In this document: one piece after another, positions 42,896 to 53,395 of the stretch
Numbering within the stretch: the first letter of the stretch is position 1
Layout of the letters: each line of letters begins with the position of its first letter
Origin: Halodesulfovibrio marinisediminis DSM 17456
GTDB taxonomy: Bacteria > Desulfobacterota > Desulfovibrionia > Desulfovibrionales > Desulfovibrionaceae
Direction: 5' to 3'
Assembly: GCF_900129975.1 (NCBI RefSeq)
Contig: NZ_FSRG01000003.1
Location: 546,997-610,996 of the forward strand
DNA: 64,000 bases
Notes under the pieces: generated by a model
The model's database searches: none
What the model was told of the DNA's origin: nothing
Seen by the model: the letters and a program-made list of their open reading frames with translations, nothing else
Made by a program: the position numbers and the translations under genes

Positions 42896-44326
42896 ATGCC
42901 TAACGGGTTAGAAGACGACCAAGGCCTCATAGTAGTTTCTAATAGATTACCAGTATCATTGGAGTGTTCCGGTGGAACATGCCATTCTTCTCCAGTCTCC
43001 GGTGGGTTAGTCACTGCACTATCTCCAGTGCTGAGAGAGAATAATGGTACTTGGATTGGATGGGCGGGGGCGCCTGATGTGGAAGGTGTTGAATCGGCAT
43101 TGCGGTTATTTTCTGAAGAAACAGGGTACAACCTTCTTCAGGTTGGTTTGACGGCAGAACAGATTCAGGATTTTTACTTTGGCTTCACTAACCAGATTCT
43201 TTGGCCCCTATTCCATGCATCACAGTTTGAGTGCAATTTTAATCCTGATTATTGGCGAACTTATTTGGATGTAAATGCGCTGTTTGCTTTTCGCACTATA
43301 GAGAGTGGCGAAGCCGATGACTATATCTGGGTGCATGATTATCATTTGATGCATGTGGCTAAGTACATGCGTGAAGCTGGAGACTGTAGGCGTACAGGTT
43401 TTTTCCTTCATATACCGTTTCCATCAGTTGATTGTTTTAAACGTCTACCGTGGCGCACCGAGCTTTTGCAGGCGCTTCTTGAGTACGATCAAATTGGTTT
43501 TCAGACTTTACATGACAGGCGTAATTTTCTTCAGGCTATTTCCTCCTTGGTGCCGAATGTGCGGGTATTCGGTCGCGGGCAGGTTGTGTATGCCACTGTC
43601 GGTTCCCGTACCGTTAAAGTCGGTACTTTTCCTATAAGTATTGATTACAAGAAGTTTAATGAGACGGCCCGTTCTTCTGTTGTCCGTAAGCATTCTCAAC
43701 AGGTGCATAAGGCGTTGCCGTATCCGAAGATAATTCTGGGTGTAGATCGTCTTGATTATACAAAAGGAATTCCAAAGCGCCTTATGGCAATGCACAGGCT
43801 GTTAACAATGTATCCGGAATTGCAAGGTAATGTGAGCTTGCTTCAGGTTGTTGTGCCGAGTCGAGCAACGATTCCAATGTATGCACGGTTGAAAAAAGAA
43901 ATAGAATGTATGGTAGGGCAGATTAACGGTGAGTTTTCTGTTCCGGGGTATGTTCCGATTCATTACCAGTACCGAAATTTGACGTTTGATGAACTGCTTG
44001 CGTATTACCGCGCAAGCAGTGTGGCTCTTGTTACTCCGCTTCGAGACGGTATGAACCTTGTTGCAAAGGAATATTGTGCCGCTAATGTTGAGCGAAACGG
44101 TGTGCTAGTGCTTAGTGAGTTTGCTGGTGCCGCGGCGCAGCTTCGAAATGGGGCTATACTGGTTAATCCTTTTGATGTAGAAGGTGTTGCCTCTGCTATT
44201 CATCAGGCATATACGATGGATAAAAAAGAGCGCTTGAAACGGATGGATAGGATGCGGGAATCAATCCGCAAAAACGACATTTATAAATGGGTGGATAGCT
44301 TTTTTGCTTCTGCTTTAGCAAAGTAG
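42896..44326 (+). CDS. otsA: Trehalose-6-phosphate synthase OtsA
   Basis: GT20 glycosyltransferase joining glucose from a nucleotide sugar to glucose 6-phosphate, 476 residues. Signatures: [64 protein letters not shown], and [25 protein letters not shown] stands 5 bases before the ATG at 42896; the frame is open 27 codons upstream through the otsB terminator. With otsB it gives osmoprotectant trehalose, consistent with a saline habitat. Confidence 0.94.
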   Translation: MPNGLEDDQGLIVVSNRLPVSLECSGGTCHSSPVSGGLVTALSPVLRENNGTWIGWAGAPDVEGVESALRLFSEETGYNLLQVGLTAEQIQDFYFGFTNQILWPLFHASQFECNFNPDYWRTYLDVNALFAFRTIESGEADDYIWVHDYHLMHVAKYMREAGDCRRTGFFLHIPFPSVDCFKRLPWRTELLQALLEYDQIGFQTLHDRRNFLQAISSLVPNVRVFGRGQVVYATVGSRTVKVGTFPISIDYKKFNETARSSVVRKHSQQVHKALPYPKIILGVDRLDYTKGIPKRLMAMHRLLTMYPELQGNVSLLQVVVPSRATIPMYARLKKEIECMVGQINGEFSVPGYVPIHYQYRNLTFDELLAYYRASSVALVTPLRDGMNLVAKEYCAANVERNGVLVLSEFAGAAAQLRNGAILVNPFDVEGVASAIHQAYTMDKKERLKRMDRMRESIRKNDIYKWVDSFFASALAK

Positions 44327-44349
44327 TCCGCCTGTCTGGATATACACAC

Positions 44350-45168
44350 ATGGCATTGGATATTAAGCAAGGACCTCGCGCAAAAAAGAGTCTCGGACAG
44401 AACTTTTTGCAGGATAAAAATACGGCTAACCGTATTGTAGATGCACTTCATATAGAACCGGAAGATTATGTTATTGAAATTGGTCCCGGTCCCGGTGCGT
44501 TGACTCACCTTATTCATGAACGCAAGCCCGCATGGTTCACTATTCTTGAAAAAGATAACCACTGGGCGCACGAACATAAGCGCCAGCCTCCTGCAGGGGA
44601 CCCTGAATTGCAGGTTGTGCTTACTGATGCCTTGCTGTTTCCGTGGGAGAATTTGACTTCTGAAAAGCCATGGAAAGTTATTGGCAATCTTCCATACAAT
44701 GTTGCGTCTCCCCTTATGTGGGATATTTTGAGCAAGGCAAGCGGGCTGCAGCGTGCTGTTTTTATGATTCAGAAAGAGGTGGGGGACAGGATTATTGCTG
44801 CTCCATCTTCTAAACAGTATGGTGCGCTGTCTGTTTGGTTGCAAAGTTTTTGTAAACCTAGGCGTGAGTTTATAGTGCCTCCGGGAGTATTCATTCCTCG
44901 TCCTAAGGTGGATTCTGCAGTGCTGAGTTTTGTGCCGACTCCTGCCGAAGAACGTGATTTTGACCCTAACGCACTTTCATGGTTACTAAAGGTCACTTTT
45001 CAACAGCGTCGAAAGCAATTGCAGAAAATTCTAAAAGGTTGCGTTGCCTCCGGTGCTGAAGAAGCACTTGAAAAGGCTGGCGTGCAAGGAACTGCAAGGC
45101 CTGAGACGCTTACCACCCGTCAGTTCCAAGTATTGGCTGATGCGTTGAAAAGTTGTCCAAAAAAGTAG
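44350..45168 (+). CDS. rsmA: RsmA (KsgA), 16S rRNA dimethyltransferase
   Basis: Dimethylates the two adjacent adenines near the 3' end of 16S rRNA. 272 residues with the N-terminal KKSLGQNFLQDKNTANRIVDAL, AdoMet site VIEIGPGPGALTH, the NLPYNVASPLMWDIL catalytic motif, FMIQKEVGDRI, and the C-terminal LLKVTFQQRRKQLQKIL. Starts 23 bases after otsA on the same strand. Confidence 0.95.
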   Translation: MALDIKQGPRAKKSLGQNFLQDKNTANRIVDALHIEPEDYVIEIGPGPGALTHLIHERKPAWFTILEKDNHWAHEHKRQPPAGDPELQVVLTDALLFPWENLTSEKPWKVIGNLPYNVASPLMWDILSKASGLQRAVFMIQKEVGDRIIAAPSSKQYGALSVWLQSFCKPRREFIVPPGVFIPRPKVDSAVLSFVPTPAEERDFDPNALSWLLKVTFQQRRKQLQKILKGCVASGAEEALEKAGVQGTARPETLTTRQFQVLADALKSCPKK

Positions 45169-45341
45169 GAAACCCCTATTTTCAAGGGTCTAAGGGTGTA
45201 TAAACCGTTGCATATGCTGCATGCATCTGGTATCGACTAACAAGTTTGGGCTTATATCTCAAATAACAGTAATAATTTTTGTAGCTAGAGTGTGTGCGCT
45301 TTGGCGAAATTTATTGCAACCCCAGAGAGGAGGACGTGGCC

Positions 45342-45614
45342 GTGACCAAGGCGGAACTCGTAGAACGAATTGCTGAGAAAGCAAATCTTACTAAAGCAAA
45401 TGCTGAACGTTCTTTGAACGCATTTCTTGAATCAGTTCAGGAAGTTCTTGTAGCTGAAGGCAAGCTGACTTTGACAGGTTTTGGTACATTCGTTGTTGAA
45501 GAGCGTAAAGAACGCTTGGGACGCAACCCGCAGAGCGGTGAGCCAATTATCATTCCAGAAACTAAAGTAGTTAAATTCCGCCCGGGAAAACTGCTTAAAG
45601 AAGCTGTTAAGTAA
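45342..45614 (+). CDS. HU-family DNA-binding protein
   Basis: 90-residue histone-like protein: [22 protein letters not shown], the beta-arm [27 protein letters not shown]. The GTG at 45342 has AGGAGG 8 bases upstream and gives the standard HU start; other in-frame starts up to 48 bases upstream are less suitable. Compacts and bends DNA. A 59-residue membrane protein gene follows after 15 bases. Confidence 0.94.
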   Translation: MTKAELVERIAEKANLTKANAERSLNAFLESVQEVLVAEGKLTLTGFGTFVVEERKERLGRNPQSGEPIIIPETKVVKFRPGKLLKEAVK

Positions 45615-45629
45615 GAGCAGGAGGCCTTT

Positions 45630-45809
45630 ATGCTGCACGGTGAGACTCTGCATAGTGCGTTGCCTCAGGATATCCCTTGGTGGATGCCTGACCATTTTGT
45701 ATTCTTCGGAGCATTCTACGCTGTTCTGTTCGTAATCCTTGGTGGATTGGGGTACGTAATTCTGAAGTCCGTTCTTCATGCTCGTCATGAGAAGGGGCAC
45801 AGTCACTAA
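45630..45809 (+). CDS. Small single-pass membrane protein downstream of HU
   Basis: 59 residues: a polar start with PWWMPDHF, one membrane helix (about 22-45, FFGAFYAVLFVILGGLGYVIL), and a histidine-rich cytoplasmic end HARHEKGHSH. AGGAGG lies 5 bases before the ATG, 15 bases after the HU stop, and a terminator follows, so the gene is credible despite its size. Function unknown; the histidines could bind metal. Confidence 0.78.
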   Translation: MLHGETLHSALPQDIPWWMPDHFVFFGAFYAVLFVILGGLGYVILKSVLHARHEKGHSH

Positions 45810-45820
45810 TTTTGTTTGTT

Positions 45821-45855
45821 AAAAAAAGCCTACTGTTCGCAGTAGGCTTTTTTTT
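45821..45855 (+). terminator. Rho-independent terminator of the HU operon
   Basis: AAAAGCCTACTG and CAGTAGGCTTTT pair around a TTCG tetraloop, followed by a run of eight T bases. Confidence 0.95.
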
Positions 45856-45877
45856 ATTGTAAGATGTAAAAAAAAAC

Positions 45878-45906
45878 TTGCAAAAAGTTTGATCAGGCTT
45901 TAAATT
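45878..45906 (+). promoter_or_regulatory. Vegetative promoter of the rpsU operon
   Basis: TTGCAA (-35) and TAAATT (-10) are 17 bases apart, 60 bases upstream of rpsU and just after the preceding terminator. Confidence 0.65.
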
Positions 45907-45967
45907 ACGCTCTTGCCTTGGGCGTGTTTTCGCTTGGGGTATTATGTAAAGAAGGTGGTGATATTTC

Positions 45968-46171
45968 ATGCCAGGCGTATATCTCGAAGATGGTGATTAC
46001 AACTTTGACATCGCGCTTCGACGCTTTAAAAAGCAGGTAGAAAAGGCAGGCATTCTTTCAGAAATGAAAAAACGTCAGCATTTCGAAAAACCTAGCGTAA
46101 TGCGTAAGAAGAAGAAAGCAGCTGCCCGTAAACGTCTTCTTAAGAAGATGAGAAAGATGAACCAGTACTAG
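45968..46171 (+). CDS. rpsU: Ribosomal protein S21
   Basis: 67-residue small-subunit protein: [31 protein letters not shown] and a lysine/arginine-rich tail. AAGGTGG precedes the ATG. It heads the macromolecular-synthesis operon, here rpsU-yqeY-mutS2-dnaG-rpoD, longer than the rpsU-dnaG-rpoD of enteric bacteria. Confidence 0.96.
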   Translation: MPGVYLEDGDYNFDIALRRFKKQVEKAGILSEMKKRQHFEKPSVMRKKKKAAARKRLLKKMRKMNQY

Positions 46172-46196
46172 TACTGCGTTTACCGCTACGGCGGGT

Positions 46197-46243
46197 GCAT
46201 CTTATAGATGCTTCTTGGCGGGGGTTCGTTATCGGATCCCCGC
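46197..46243 (+). other. Stem-loops between rpsU and yqeY
   Basis: GCATC/GATGC (46197-46211) and GCGGGG/CCCCGC (46218-46243) can each fold. No T tract follows. They may partly attenuate or process the transcript after rpsU, as in enteric versions of this operon where the ribosomal protein is made in excess. Confidence 0.45.
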
Positions 46244-46278
46244 ATTATTCTATGCAAAATTTACATAAGAGTGACAGC

Positions 46279-46722
46279 ATGAGCCTTATTCAGCAGATCG
46301 ATAAAGATTACATTACTGCCTACAAAGCCAAGGAGCAAGTTGCACTTGGTGTACTGCGTCATTTGAAAACTGCTGCTAAAAATATGCAGATTGACCTCAA
46401 GCGTGAACTTACTGATGAGGAAATGCTTGATGTTGTAATGAAGCAGGCAAAACAGCGTCAGGACTCTATTGAGCAGTTCCGTGCTGCAAACCGTGAAGAC
46501 CTTGTTGCAACAGAAGCTGCAGAGCTTGAAGTTTTGCAGACTTATCTGCCAAGTCAGCTTTCTGATGAAGAACTTGAAGAACTTGTTACCAAAACCATAG
46601 CTGAAACTGGTGCTGCCGGTATGCAGGATATGGGTAAAGTAATGAACGCTATTATGGCAGAATATAAAGGTCGTGTAGACGGTAAAAAACTGAGCGCATC
46701 TGTTCGCGCAAAGCTCGCATAA
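46279..46722 (+). CDS. yqeY: GatB/YqeY-domain protein
   Basis: 147 residues of the YqeY family: DYITAYKAKEQVALGVLRHLKTA, then AELEVLQTYLPSQLSDEELEELV, and GKVMNAIMAEYKGRVDGK at the end. The fold matches the tail domain of GatB amidotransferase and may bind tRNA; the role of free YqeY is uncertain. The start at 46279 has AAGAG upstream. The frame is open 84 bases earlier, but that part lies in the stem-loops. Confidence 0.92.
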   Translation: MSLIQQIDKDYITAYKAKEQVALGVLRHLKTAAKNMQIDLKRELTDEEMLDVVMKQAKQRQDSIEQFRAANREDLVATEAAELEVLQTYLPSQLSDEELEELVTKTIAETGAAGMQDMGKVMNAIMAEYKGRVDGKKLSASVRAKLA

Positions 46723-46727
46723 GTTCT

Positions 46728-49028
46728 ATGGAACAGCGTACCATACACAATTTAGAGTTCCGTAAGGTGCTTGAGCGCCTTGCGGACTTTGCTGTTTCGG
46801 AGGCAGGCGCGAATGCGTGCTTGTCTATTTCTCCCGTGCCTAATCGTGAAGATGCGCAAAAAGAGGCGCAGCTGTTTAGACAAGGGCAGGAATGGGCCCG
46901 AACTGTCACTGTTAAACTCTCTTCTTTTCCTGATCTTGCAGGAATGTTCCGCTTTCTTGATAAGCCGAATGCTGTTTTGGATCTTGATGATCTGTGGGCA
47001 CTGCGGCAGGTGCTCGTACAGGCACGTGATCTGCGGGCTTCTATTCGTGTAAGTACAGAAGATTCCCCTTGGCCGCTCCTGCTGGCTATGGTGGACAAAT
47101 TTCCTTGGCCGGAACAGTGTGCTTCTGGTCTTTCCCGTTGTGTTGGGGATGATGGTCTTATCCGTGATAACAGTTCGCCTGAACTTTTGTTGGTTCGTCA
47201 GGAGATTCGAAGAATTCACCAGACATGTACCCGCAAAGTAAAAGACTTTGTTAATTCTCACGGCATCCTTCAATATCTTCAGGATGAATTTATTACACTT
47301 GCGAATGATCGCTATGTGCTCCCGCTTAAGAGTAACTTTAAGGGAAGAGTACAGGGGATTATTCATGATTATTCCCAGACTGGTGAGACATGCTACTTCG
47401 AGCCAATGTTCCTCGTTGATCTTAACAACGAACTTGCTGATTTGAAAAAGCAGGAGCGTGAAGAAGAGCATAAGGTTCTTGAGTTTCTTACAGGTCTTGT
47501 CCGTGCTAATTTTGGTGCGTTACATGGCGTGTACGACCTTATGGTGCATGTTGATGTTTTGCTCGCAAAGTGTACTTTGGCTTCCAAATTCAATGGCGTA
47601 GCTTTGGATTTTTGCGACGAATGCAATCTGCACCTTGTTGATGCACTGCATCCGTTGCTTGCATTGGCTGATGGTGGCGCGTTGCCTGTTACACTTGAGC
47701 TGCAGAAAGATCAGTTCGCTCTTCTTATCAGTGGTGGTAACGCAGGCGGTAAGACAGTATGTCTTAAAACCATCGGGCTTATTGCACTTATGGCAATGAG
47801 TGGGTTGCCTGTTCCTGTGAAAGAGGGCAGCTCTATTCCGTTCTGGAAAAATATTTTTGCCTTTATCGGTGACGAACAAAGTCTGGAAGAAAACGTATCT
47901 ACATTTACTGCTCAGATTAAAAATTTGAGTGCTATCTGGGGTACAGCGGACGACAGTACTCTTGTTATCCTTGATGAATTTGGCGCAGGTACTGACCCTG
48001 CACAGGGGGCTGCGCTTGCACAGGCTGTTATTGATGAATTGCTTGATCGCGGAGCATATGTTTGTGCAGCGACACACTTCCCAGCGTTAAAGGCATACGC
48101 GCTTTCAAACGATAAGGTTCGTGCAGCGTCTGTGCTGTTTGATCCAAATACGAAGAAACCGTTATATCGTCTTGCATATGATCAGGTCGGTGCATCTCAG
48201 GCGCTTGATGTGGCGCGTGAGCATGGCATGCCGGACTATGTATTACGTCGTGCTGAGCAGTATTTGCTTATGGATGGTGAGGATACATCGGCACTTATTG
48301 ATCGACTGAACACGTTAGCTGTTGAGCGTGAACGCGAAGTTGCCAAGCTTGATTCTGAGCGTCAGCGTTTTGAAGAACGTCGTAAAAAGATGAATGTGCG
48401 TTACGAGCGTGAGCGTGATAAACTGTTTGGCGATATTCAGAAAGAAGCGCAGAATGTGCTTAAGGATCTGAAAACTCAGAAGGTTACGCATAAGCAGGCT
48501 CTGAAAGAGTTGGCAAAAACTCGTCAAAAACTTGCTGAATCTACTAAGCCTGAACAGCCGAAAGTAGAGGCACTAGTTCCGCAAGAAATTAAACCTGGTC
48601 AGACATTAAAATATAATCCTTGGAAAAAATCAGGGGTTGTTGAAGAAATTGATGATAAACGTGGAAAGGTCAAAATTAATCTTTCTGGCGTTGCTATGTG
48701 GGTTAATTTACAAGATGTTGCCTTTGCTGAAGAGGAAAGTAAACTTGTTCAGCCTACTCGCACGACAGTAAAAGCAGAGCGCAAGGTTTCTTTTAGGCTT
48801 GACTTACGCGGAAAGCGTGCTGATTTAGCTATAAGTGAACTTGAGTCCTTCATCGATAGAGCTCTTTTGAGCAATATTGAAGAGCTTGAAGTTGTGCACG
48901 GAAAGGGCACAGGCGCATTGCGCCGAGAGATCCATTCGTATCTCAAAAATGCCCCTGCTGTTGCTTCATTCCGTCTTGCCCCTGCTGATCTAGGTGGTGA
49001 CGGGATGACCATTGTTGAATTGCGATAA
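46728..49028 (+). CDS. mutS2: MutS2 ATPase/endonuclease
   Basis: 766-residue MutS-family protein without mismatch-recognition domain. ATPase: P-loop SGGNAGGKTVCLKT near residue 340 (usual form TGPNTGGKT), Walker B STLVILDEFGAGTDP. A long coiled coil follows, then a C-terminal Smr nuclease domain with LDLRGKRADLA and HGKGTGALRREIHSYL. Family roles are recombination control and rescue of collided ribosomes. It begins 5 bases after yqeY, and its stop overlaps the dnaG start by one base (TAATG). Confidence 0.94.
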   Translation: MEQRTIHNLEFRKVLERLADFAVSEAGANACLSISPVPNREDAQKEAQLFRQGQEWARTVTVKLSSFPDLAGMFRFLDKPNAVLDLDDLWALRQVLVQARDLRASIRVSTEDSPWPLLLAMVDKFPWPEQCASGLSRCVGDDGLIRDNSSPELLLVRQEIRRIHQTCTRKVKDFVNSHGILQYLQDEFITLANDRYVLPLKSNFKGRVQGIIHDYSQTGETCYFEPMFLVDLNNELADLKKQEREEEHKVLEFLTGLVRANFGALHGVYDLMVHVDVLLAKCTLASKFNGVALDFCDECNLHLVDALHPLLALADGGALPVTLELQKDQFALLISGGNAGGKTVCLKTIGLIALMAMSGLPVPVKEGSSIPFWKNIFAFIGDEQSLEENVSTFTAQIKNLSAIWGTADDSTLVILDEFGAGTDPAQGAALAQAVIDELLDRGAYVCAATHFPALKAYALSNDKVRAASVLFDPNTKKPLYRLAYDQVGASQALDVAREHGMPDYVLRRAEQYLLMDGEDTSALIDRLNTLAVEREREVAKLDSERQRFEERRKKMNVRYERERDKLFGDIQKEAQNVLKDLKTQKVTHKQALKELAKTRQKLAESTKPEQPKVEALVPQEIKPGQTLKYNPWKKSGVVEEIDDKRGKVKINLSGVAMWVNLQDVAFAEEESKLVQPTRTTVKAERKVSFRLDLRGKRADLAISELESFIDRALLSNIEELEVVHGKGTGALRREIHSYLKNAPAVASFRLAPADLGGDGMTIVELR

Positions 49029-50848
49029 TGTCTTCTGGGTATCGTAACGATTCTGGATCAGTCATGACAAATAGCGGTTTTTCTGCTGTAAAAGAAATTA
49101 AGGCTCGTCTGAATATTGCTGACGTTGCACGGCGTTACATGGAGTTACGTCATGCTGGTGGCAGGTGGATGGGACTTTGTCCTTTTCATCAGGAAAAAAC
49201 ACCATCATTTTCTATCAATGAAGAAGAAGGGTTTTACTACTGTTTTGGATGTCAGGCTGCGGGCGATGTCATTGATTTCTATTGCAAGGTTAATGGATTA
49301 GAATTTCGAGATGGACTTCAGCAACTTGCAGAAGAAACCGGAGTTCAACTCACTGAGTATAAAGCAGACCCGCGTGCGAAAGAGGAACGGGATTTTAGAA
49401 AGCAGTGTTATACTATGTATGACATTGCAAAAAATCACTTTCGTCAAAATCTTTCTAAGCATGATGCGCGTGAATGCAGAACATATATTAAAGGGCGTAA
49501 ATTAACGCCCGAGATTGTAGAAAGCTTTGAGCTGGGTTGGGCTCCTGATTCGTGGCAATCCCTTTCTGATGCACTGGTTGCAAGGGGAATGACACAAAAA
49601 CAGGCAGCCGAGGCTGGCCTTTTGTCACGTAATGACCGTGGTCGTATGTATGATCGCTTTCGTGGCAGACTTATCTTCCCGATTAAGAATCTTTCCGGTC
49701 AAGTTATCGCTTTTGGTGGTAGAATCATTGGAAAAAGTGATCAAGCGAAGTATATAAACAGTAGCGATTCTGCGATCTATAAAAAAGGTGAGCATCTCTA
49801 CGGACTTTTTCAGGCTCGCAGGGCTATATCTGCGGCCAAAAGTGCCTTTTTAACAGAAGGGTACATGGATGTACTAACACTGCATCAATTTGGTTTTGAA
49901 AACTCCTGTGGAGTGCTCGGTACAGCACTGACACCGGATCAGGTTAAGCGGCTTGGTGGTTTTTGTTCCTCTGTCGACCTTATTTTTGATGGAGACGAGG
50001 CAGGGCGCAAGGCTGCTTTGAAAAGCTGTGAGATGATCCTGACCAAGGGGATGAAGTGTCGGGTTGTCCTTTTGCCGGATGGCGAAGACATAGACAGCTT
50101 TTTACATGAGCGTGGTGTAGAGGCGTTTCAAGAGCTGCTTGCACAGTCGCCGGATGGACTTTCGTATTGTACCGCAACGGTTAGCATGTATGCACCGCGC
50201 GATGTAATGGATTGGACTACCCGCTTCCTCAGCAGCATGGAAAAACCTGAACTGTGTTCATTTTATGTGTCCCGAATTGCGTCGGGGCTTGGGCTGGATG
50301 AAACAGAATTACGTCAGCTTGTAGCGCCAAAAAGAAACGTCCAGACTCGATCTGGTACCTCTTTTCCGCAACGTGGGGCTCGTAACAAGTCCGACGGTTG
50401 GAAAAGAAATCAGGACGCTCAGGGGACGGCCCCTCGTCCTGTTTTAGCTGCTTCATTGGAAGAGCGTGTGTTGCAGTTTATTGTGCGTTATCCACACCAT
50501 GTTTTCTCTTTGGAACAATATGGTGGGATGGAGCTCTTGCAGTCCGCATGGGCTGAGTCGCTCTGGAATAAAATTTCTGCTTACGGCAACGATGCCGCTG
50601 AGTACCTTGAAGGTAAAGAAAAAGTATTTTGGATTAAGCACCGTGTAGTCGACACGGTTGCAATGCAAAAAGAACAAGAAGAATTGAACGACGTCTGTAT
50701 GTTCCTGGAAAGAACTCGCCGCCAACAGCAAGGGCAATCCCTAGTCGCCGCAATGCGGCATATTACAGAGGGGGGCGAACAGGATGCAGAAATGGATTTT
50801 CTTCTGGCCTTAAAAGAATCCTTGGGGAGGTCCAATGGGGAATATTAA
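49028..50848 (+). CDS. dnaG: DNA primase
   Basis: Makes RNA primers for replication, 606 residues. N-terminal zinc domain ([33 protein letters not shown]), catalytic core with GRLIFPI and FGGRI, TOPRIM motifs [14 protein letters not shown] and [15 protein letters not shown], and a C-terminal helicase-binding region. The first ATG overlaps the mutS2 stop; an internal ATG at 49064 would give a more typical N-terminus, and no strong ribosome site decides. Its 3' end overlaps rpoD by 14 bases. Confidence 0.96.
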   Translation: MSSGYRNDSGSVMTNSGFSAVKEIKARLNIADVARRYMELRHAGGRWMGLCPFHQEKTPSFSINEEEGFYYCFGCQAAGDVIDFYCKVNGLEFRDGLQQLAEETGVQLTEYKADPRAKEERDFRKQCYTMYDIAKNHFRQNLSKHDARECRTYIKGRKLTPEIVESFELGWAPDSWQSLSDALVARGMTQKQAAEAGLLSRNDRGRMYDRFRGRLIFPIKNLSGQVIAFGGRIIGKSDQAKYINSSDSAIYKKGEHLYGLFQARRAISAAKSAFLTEGYMDVLTLHQFGFENSCGVLGTALTPDQVKRLGGFCSSVDLIFDGDEAGRKAALKSCEMILTKGMKCRVVLLPDGEDIDSFLHERGVEAFQELLAQSPDGLSYCTATVSMYAPRDVMDWTTRFLSSMEKPELCSFYVSRIASGLGLDETELRQLVAPKRNVQTRSGTSFPQRGARNKSDGWKRNQDAQGTAPRPVLAASLEERVLQFIVRYPHHVFSLEQYGGMELLQSAWAESLWNKISAYGNDAAEYLEGKEKVFWIKHRVVDTVAMQKEQEELNDVCMFLERTRRQQQGQSLVAAMRHITEGGEQDAEMDFLLALKESLGRSNGEY

Positions 50849-52607
50849 GGACATCCAGCAAATTAAGTCCTTGATTGCGAAGGGCAAAGTCAACGGGTTC
50901 CTGACTTTCGATGAGGTTAACAAAGCATTACCGGCTGAAGTAAATACTCCCGAACAGGTTGAAGAAATCATCGGGATTTTTGATCAGTTGAATATTGCTA
51001 TTGTTGACACCAACAAAGACAAAGATGACGTTCCCGTTGCCGCTGCTGAAAGTGACGATGACCTGCCTTCTGAAGACGTTATTGACTTTAGCGAGGAAGA
51101 AGAAACTACAGACTATGCATCACGCAGCACTGACCCAGTGCGTATGTATCTGCGCGAAATGGGCGCAGTACCGTTACTTGATCGTGATGGCGAAGTAGTT
51201 ATCGCTAAAAAGATCGAAATTGGTGAGCAGGATGTATTATACGCGCTTGTAGAAGTGCCTGTGGCTGTTGAAGAACTCGTTAGCGTTGGTGAAGATCTTA
51301 AAGAAAACCGCGTTAAGCTGAAGGACGTTGTTAAGACCATCGAGGAAGATGATCCTAGCGAAGACGAACTTAACCAGCGAGAGCGTGTAATTAAGCTTCT
51401 GGACGAGATTCGCAACATCTACAAAAAGAAAAGAAAGATTTACGACAAGCTTGATGACTGCTGCACTCTTGATCGTAGAGTGTACGGTTTGCAGAAAGAG
51501 ATCATTCAGTTCAAAGAAGATGTTGTTGTGCGTCTTCGTGACATTAAACTGGAAAAGACTCTTATTGACCGTGTTATCGAGACTGTTGAAGATTACGTTC
51601 GACAGATGCATAACTGTCAGCGTGACCTTTCCGCTTATATTCTTTCTACCGGTAAAACTCAGTCAGAGATTCAGGTACTGTTTAAGCAGCTTGATGATCG
51701 TGAAGTGAACCCGGTAGTAGCAGCGGATGAGCTTGGTCTTACTGTTGATGAATTGTTCTCCTTTAAGGAGATGATTCTTGGTAAGATTGAGATCTTAGAA
51801 CGTCTGCAGGAAAAATGTTGTCATAACGTTACTGACCTTGAAGAAGTTCTTTGGCGTATTAAACATGGTAACACTGCAGCAATGCGTGCAAAGCAGGAAC
51901 TTATTCGTTCTAACCTACGCCTTGTTGTAAGTATTGCGAAAAAATACACTAACCGCGGCTTGCAGTTCCTTGATCTTATTCAGGAAGGTAACATAGGCCT
52001 TATGAAGGCTGTTGATAAGTTCGAGTACCAGCGTGGTTACAAGTTCTCTACCTATGCAACCTGGTGGATTCGTCAGGCTATTACCCGTGCTATTGCGGAT
52101 CAGGCCCGTACAATTCGTATCCCAGTGCATATGATTGAGACAATTAACAAGTTGATCAGAACTTCTCGTTACCTTGTTCAGGAGCTCGGACGTGATCCGA
52201 CACCTGAAGAGATCGCAGAACGTATGGACTACCCGATCGATAAGGTTAAGAAAGTTCTCAAGATTGCAAAAGAGCCTATCTCTCTTGAAACTCCAATTGG
52301 CGATGAAGAAGATTCAAGCCTTGGTGATTTTATTGAAGATAAAAAGGCAGTTGCTCCAGCAGAAGAAGTGGTTAACACTAAACTTGGCGAGCAGATTGCG
52401 GGTGTTCTTGCAGACCTTACTCCTCGTGAGGAGCAGGTATTGCGTAAGCGTTTTGGTATCGGTGAAAAATCCGACCATACTCTTGAAGAGGTTGGTAAAT
52501 TGTTTAACGTTACTCGTGAACGTATTCGACAGATCGAAGCAAAAGCGCTTCGTAAATTACGCCATCCGGTTCGAAGTCAGACGCTTAAGTCCTACTACGA
52601 AAACTAG
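50835..52607 (+). CDS. rpoD: RNA polymerase primary sigma factor (sigma-70)
   Basis: 590 residues. Region 1.1 ([20 protein letters not shown]), acidic spacer, region 1.2 ([21 protein letters not shown]), a non-conserved region, region 2 ([48 protein letters not shown]), region 3 and region 4.2 ([19 protein letters not shown]). GGGAGG stands 4 bases before the ATG inside dnaG. Last gene of the macromolecular-synthesis operon, followed by a terminator. Confidence 0.97.
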   Translation: MGNIKDIQQIKSLIAKGKVNGFLTFDEVNKALPAEVNTPEQVEEIIGIFDQLNIAIVDTNKDKDDVPVAAAESDDDLPSEDVIDFSEEEETTDYASRSTDPVRMYLREMGAVPLLDRDGEVVIAKKIEIGEQDVLYALVEVPVAVEELVSVGEDLKENRVKLKDVVKTIEEDDPSEDELNQRERVIKLLDEIRNIYKKKRKIYDKLDDCCTLDRRVYGLQKEIIQFKEDVVVRLRDIKLEKTLIDRVIETVEDYVRQMHNCQRDLSAYILSTGKTQSEIQVLFKQLDDREVNPVVAADELGLTVDELFSFKEMILGKIEILERLQEKCCHNVTDLEEVLWRIKHGNTAAMRAKQELIRSNLRLVVSIAKKYTNRGLQFLDLIQEGNIGLMKAVDKFEYQRGYKFSTYATWWIRQAITRAIADQARTIRIPVHMIETINKLIRTSRYLVQELGRDPTPEEIAERMDYPIDKVKKVLKIAKEPISLETPIGDEEDSSLGDFIEDKKAVAPAEEVVNTKLGEQIAGVLADLTPREEQVLRKRFGIGEKSDHTLEEVGKLFNVTRERIRQIEAKALRKLRHPVRSQTLKSYYEN

Positions 52608-52644
52608 AAAAAAGGCGGCTTCATTAGAAGCCGCCTTTTTTTTT
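52608..52644 (+). terminator. Rho-independent terminator after rpoD
   Basis: AAGGCGGCTTC and GAAGCCGCCTT form the stem, followed by nine T bases. Confidence 0.95.
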
Positions 52645-52664
52645 GAGATGTTTCAGGAGATGTC

Positions 52665-53327
52665 ATGGTGAAAAAAGGAATATATTTTGTAATTTTTTAC
52701 ACTTTACTATTTATAACCTTACCTGCTTTTGCCGATACTGCATATGTTGTAAAAACCATCATCGATGGCGATACTATAATTCTTGAAAACGGAAAGAGAG
52801 TGCGGATAGCATATGTTGACACTCCAGAACTTGAACATAAAAAAAGAAAGCGACAATACTTTTCAATTAACGCTAAAAATTTTATAGCAAAGGCTGTCTT
52901 AGGACGTAAGATTACTTTGCAACAAATCGTTTCTATTGATCGATATAAAAGAACTGTTGCAATTGTCACATTGCCTGATGGGCGTGATCTAGGTACGTTA
53001 CTAATTCGGAATGGTATGGGCTTTGTGTATCCTCATGGGACAAAGCATAGTTCATATACAAATAAGCTTGCACAGATACAGAGAGAAGCCATAAATGCAA
53101 AAGCAGGAATGTGGAATAACGTAACTGCTTATTTTAAACGTGCTGGAAATGTTGTTGGTAATAGACGCAGTAAGCGTTTTTTTACGCTTAAATGTAAATT
53201 TTCAAAAGAAATTTCAAAGAAGAATAGGGTATTGTTTAAGTCTGCTACCGATGCATTTTATAATGGATATGCGCCAGCACGAGTTTGTAAGCTGTGGCCG
53301 GAAGATACTGATATTTTTGTTGAATAA
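52665..53327 (+). CDS. Secreted thermonuclease-family (SNase) protein
   Basis: 220 residues with a signal peptide (IYFVIFYTLLFITLPAFA). SNase domain: VVKTIIDGDTIILENGKRVRIAYVDTPE (metal-binding aspartates and first catalytic arginine), DRYKRTVAIV (second arginine region), GMGFVYPHG. About 60 basic residues follow the domain (RRSKRFFTLKCKFSKEISKK), perhaps nucleic-acid binding. CAGGAGA precedes the ATG. It is more AT-rich in codon choice than its neighbours, so possibly acquired. Confidence 0.88.
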   Translation: MVKKGIYFVIFYTLLFITLPAFADTAYVVKTIIDGDTIILENGKRVRIAYVDTPELEHKKRKRQYFSINAKNFIAKAVLGRKITLQQIVSIDRYKRTVAIVTLPDGRDLGTLLIRNGMGFVYPHGTKHSSYTNKLAQIQREAINAKAGMWNNVTAYFKRAGNVVGNRRSKRFFTLKCKFSKEISKKNRVLFKSATDAFYNGYAPARVCKLWPEDTDIFVE

Positions 53328-53395
53328 CAGTACGCATAGAGTACGTCATTTTCATTTTGAAAAATATTGCAGAACCGTATTTGTAGGGGGGCGAT

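Noticed and set aside
46752-47471. A 239-codon open frame antisense to mutS2
   Set aside because: mutS2 is certain, and the antisense product resembles no family.
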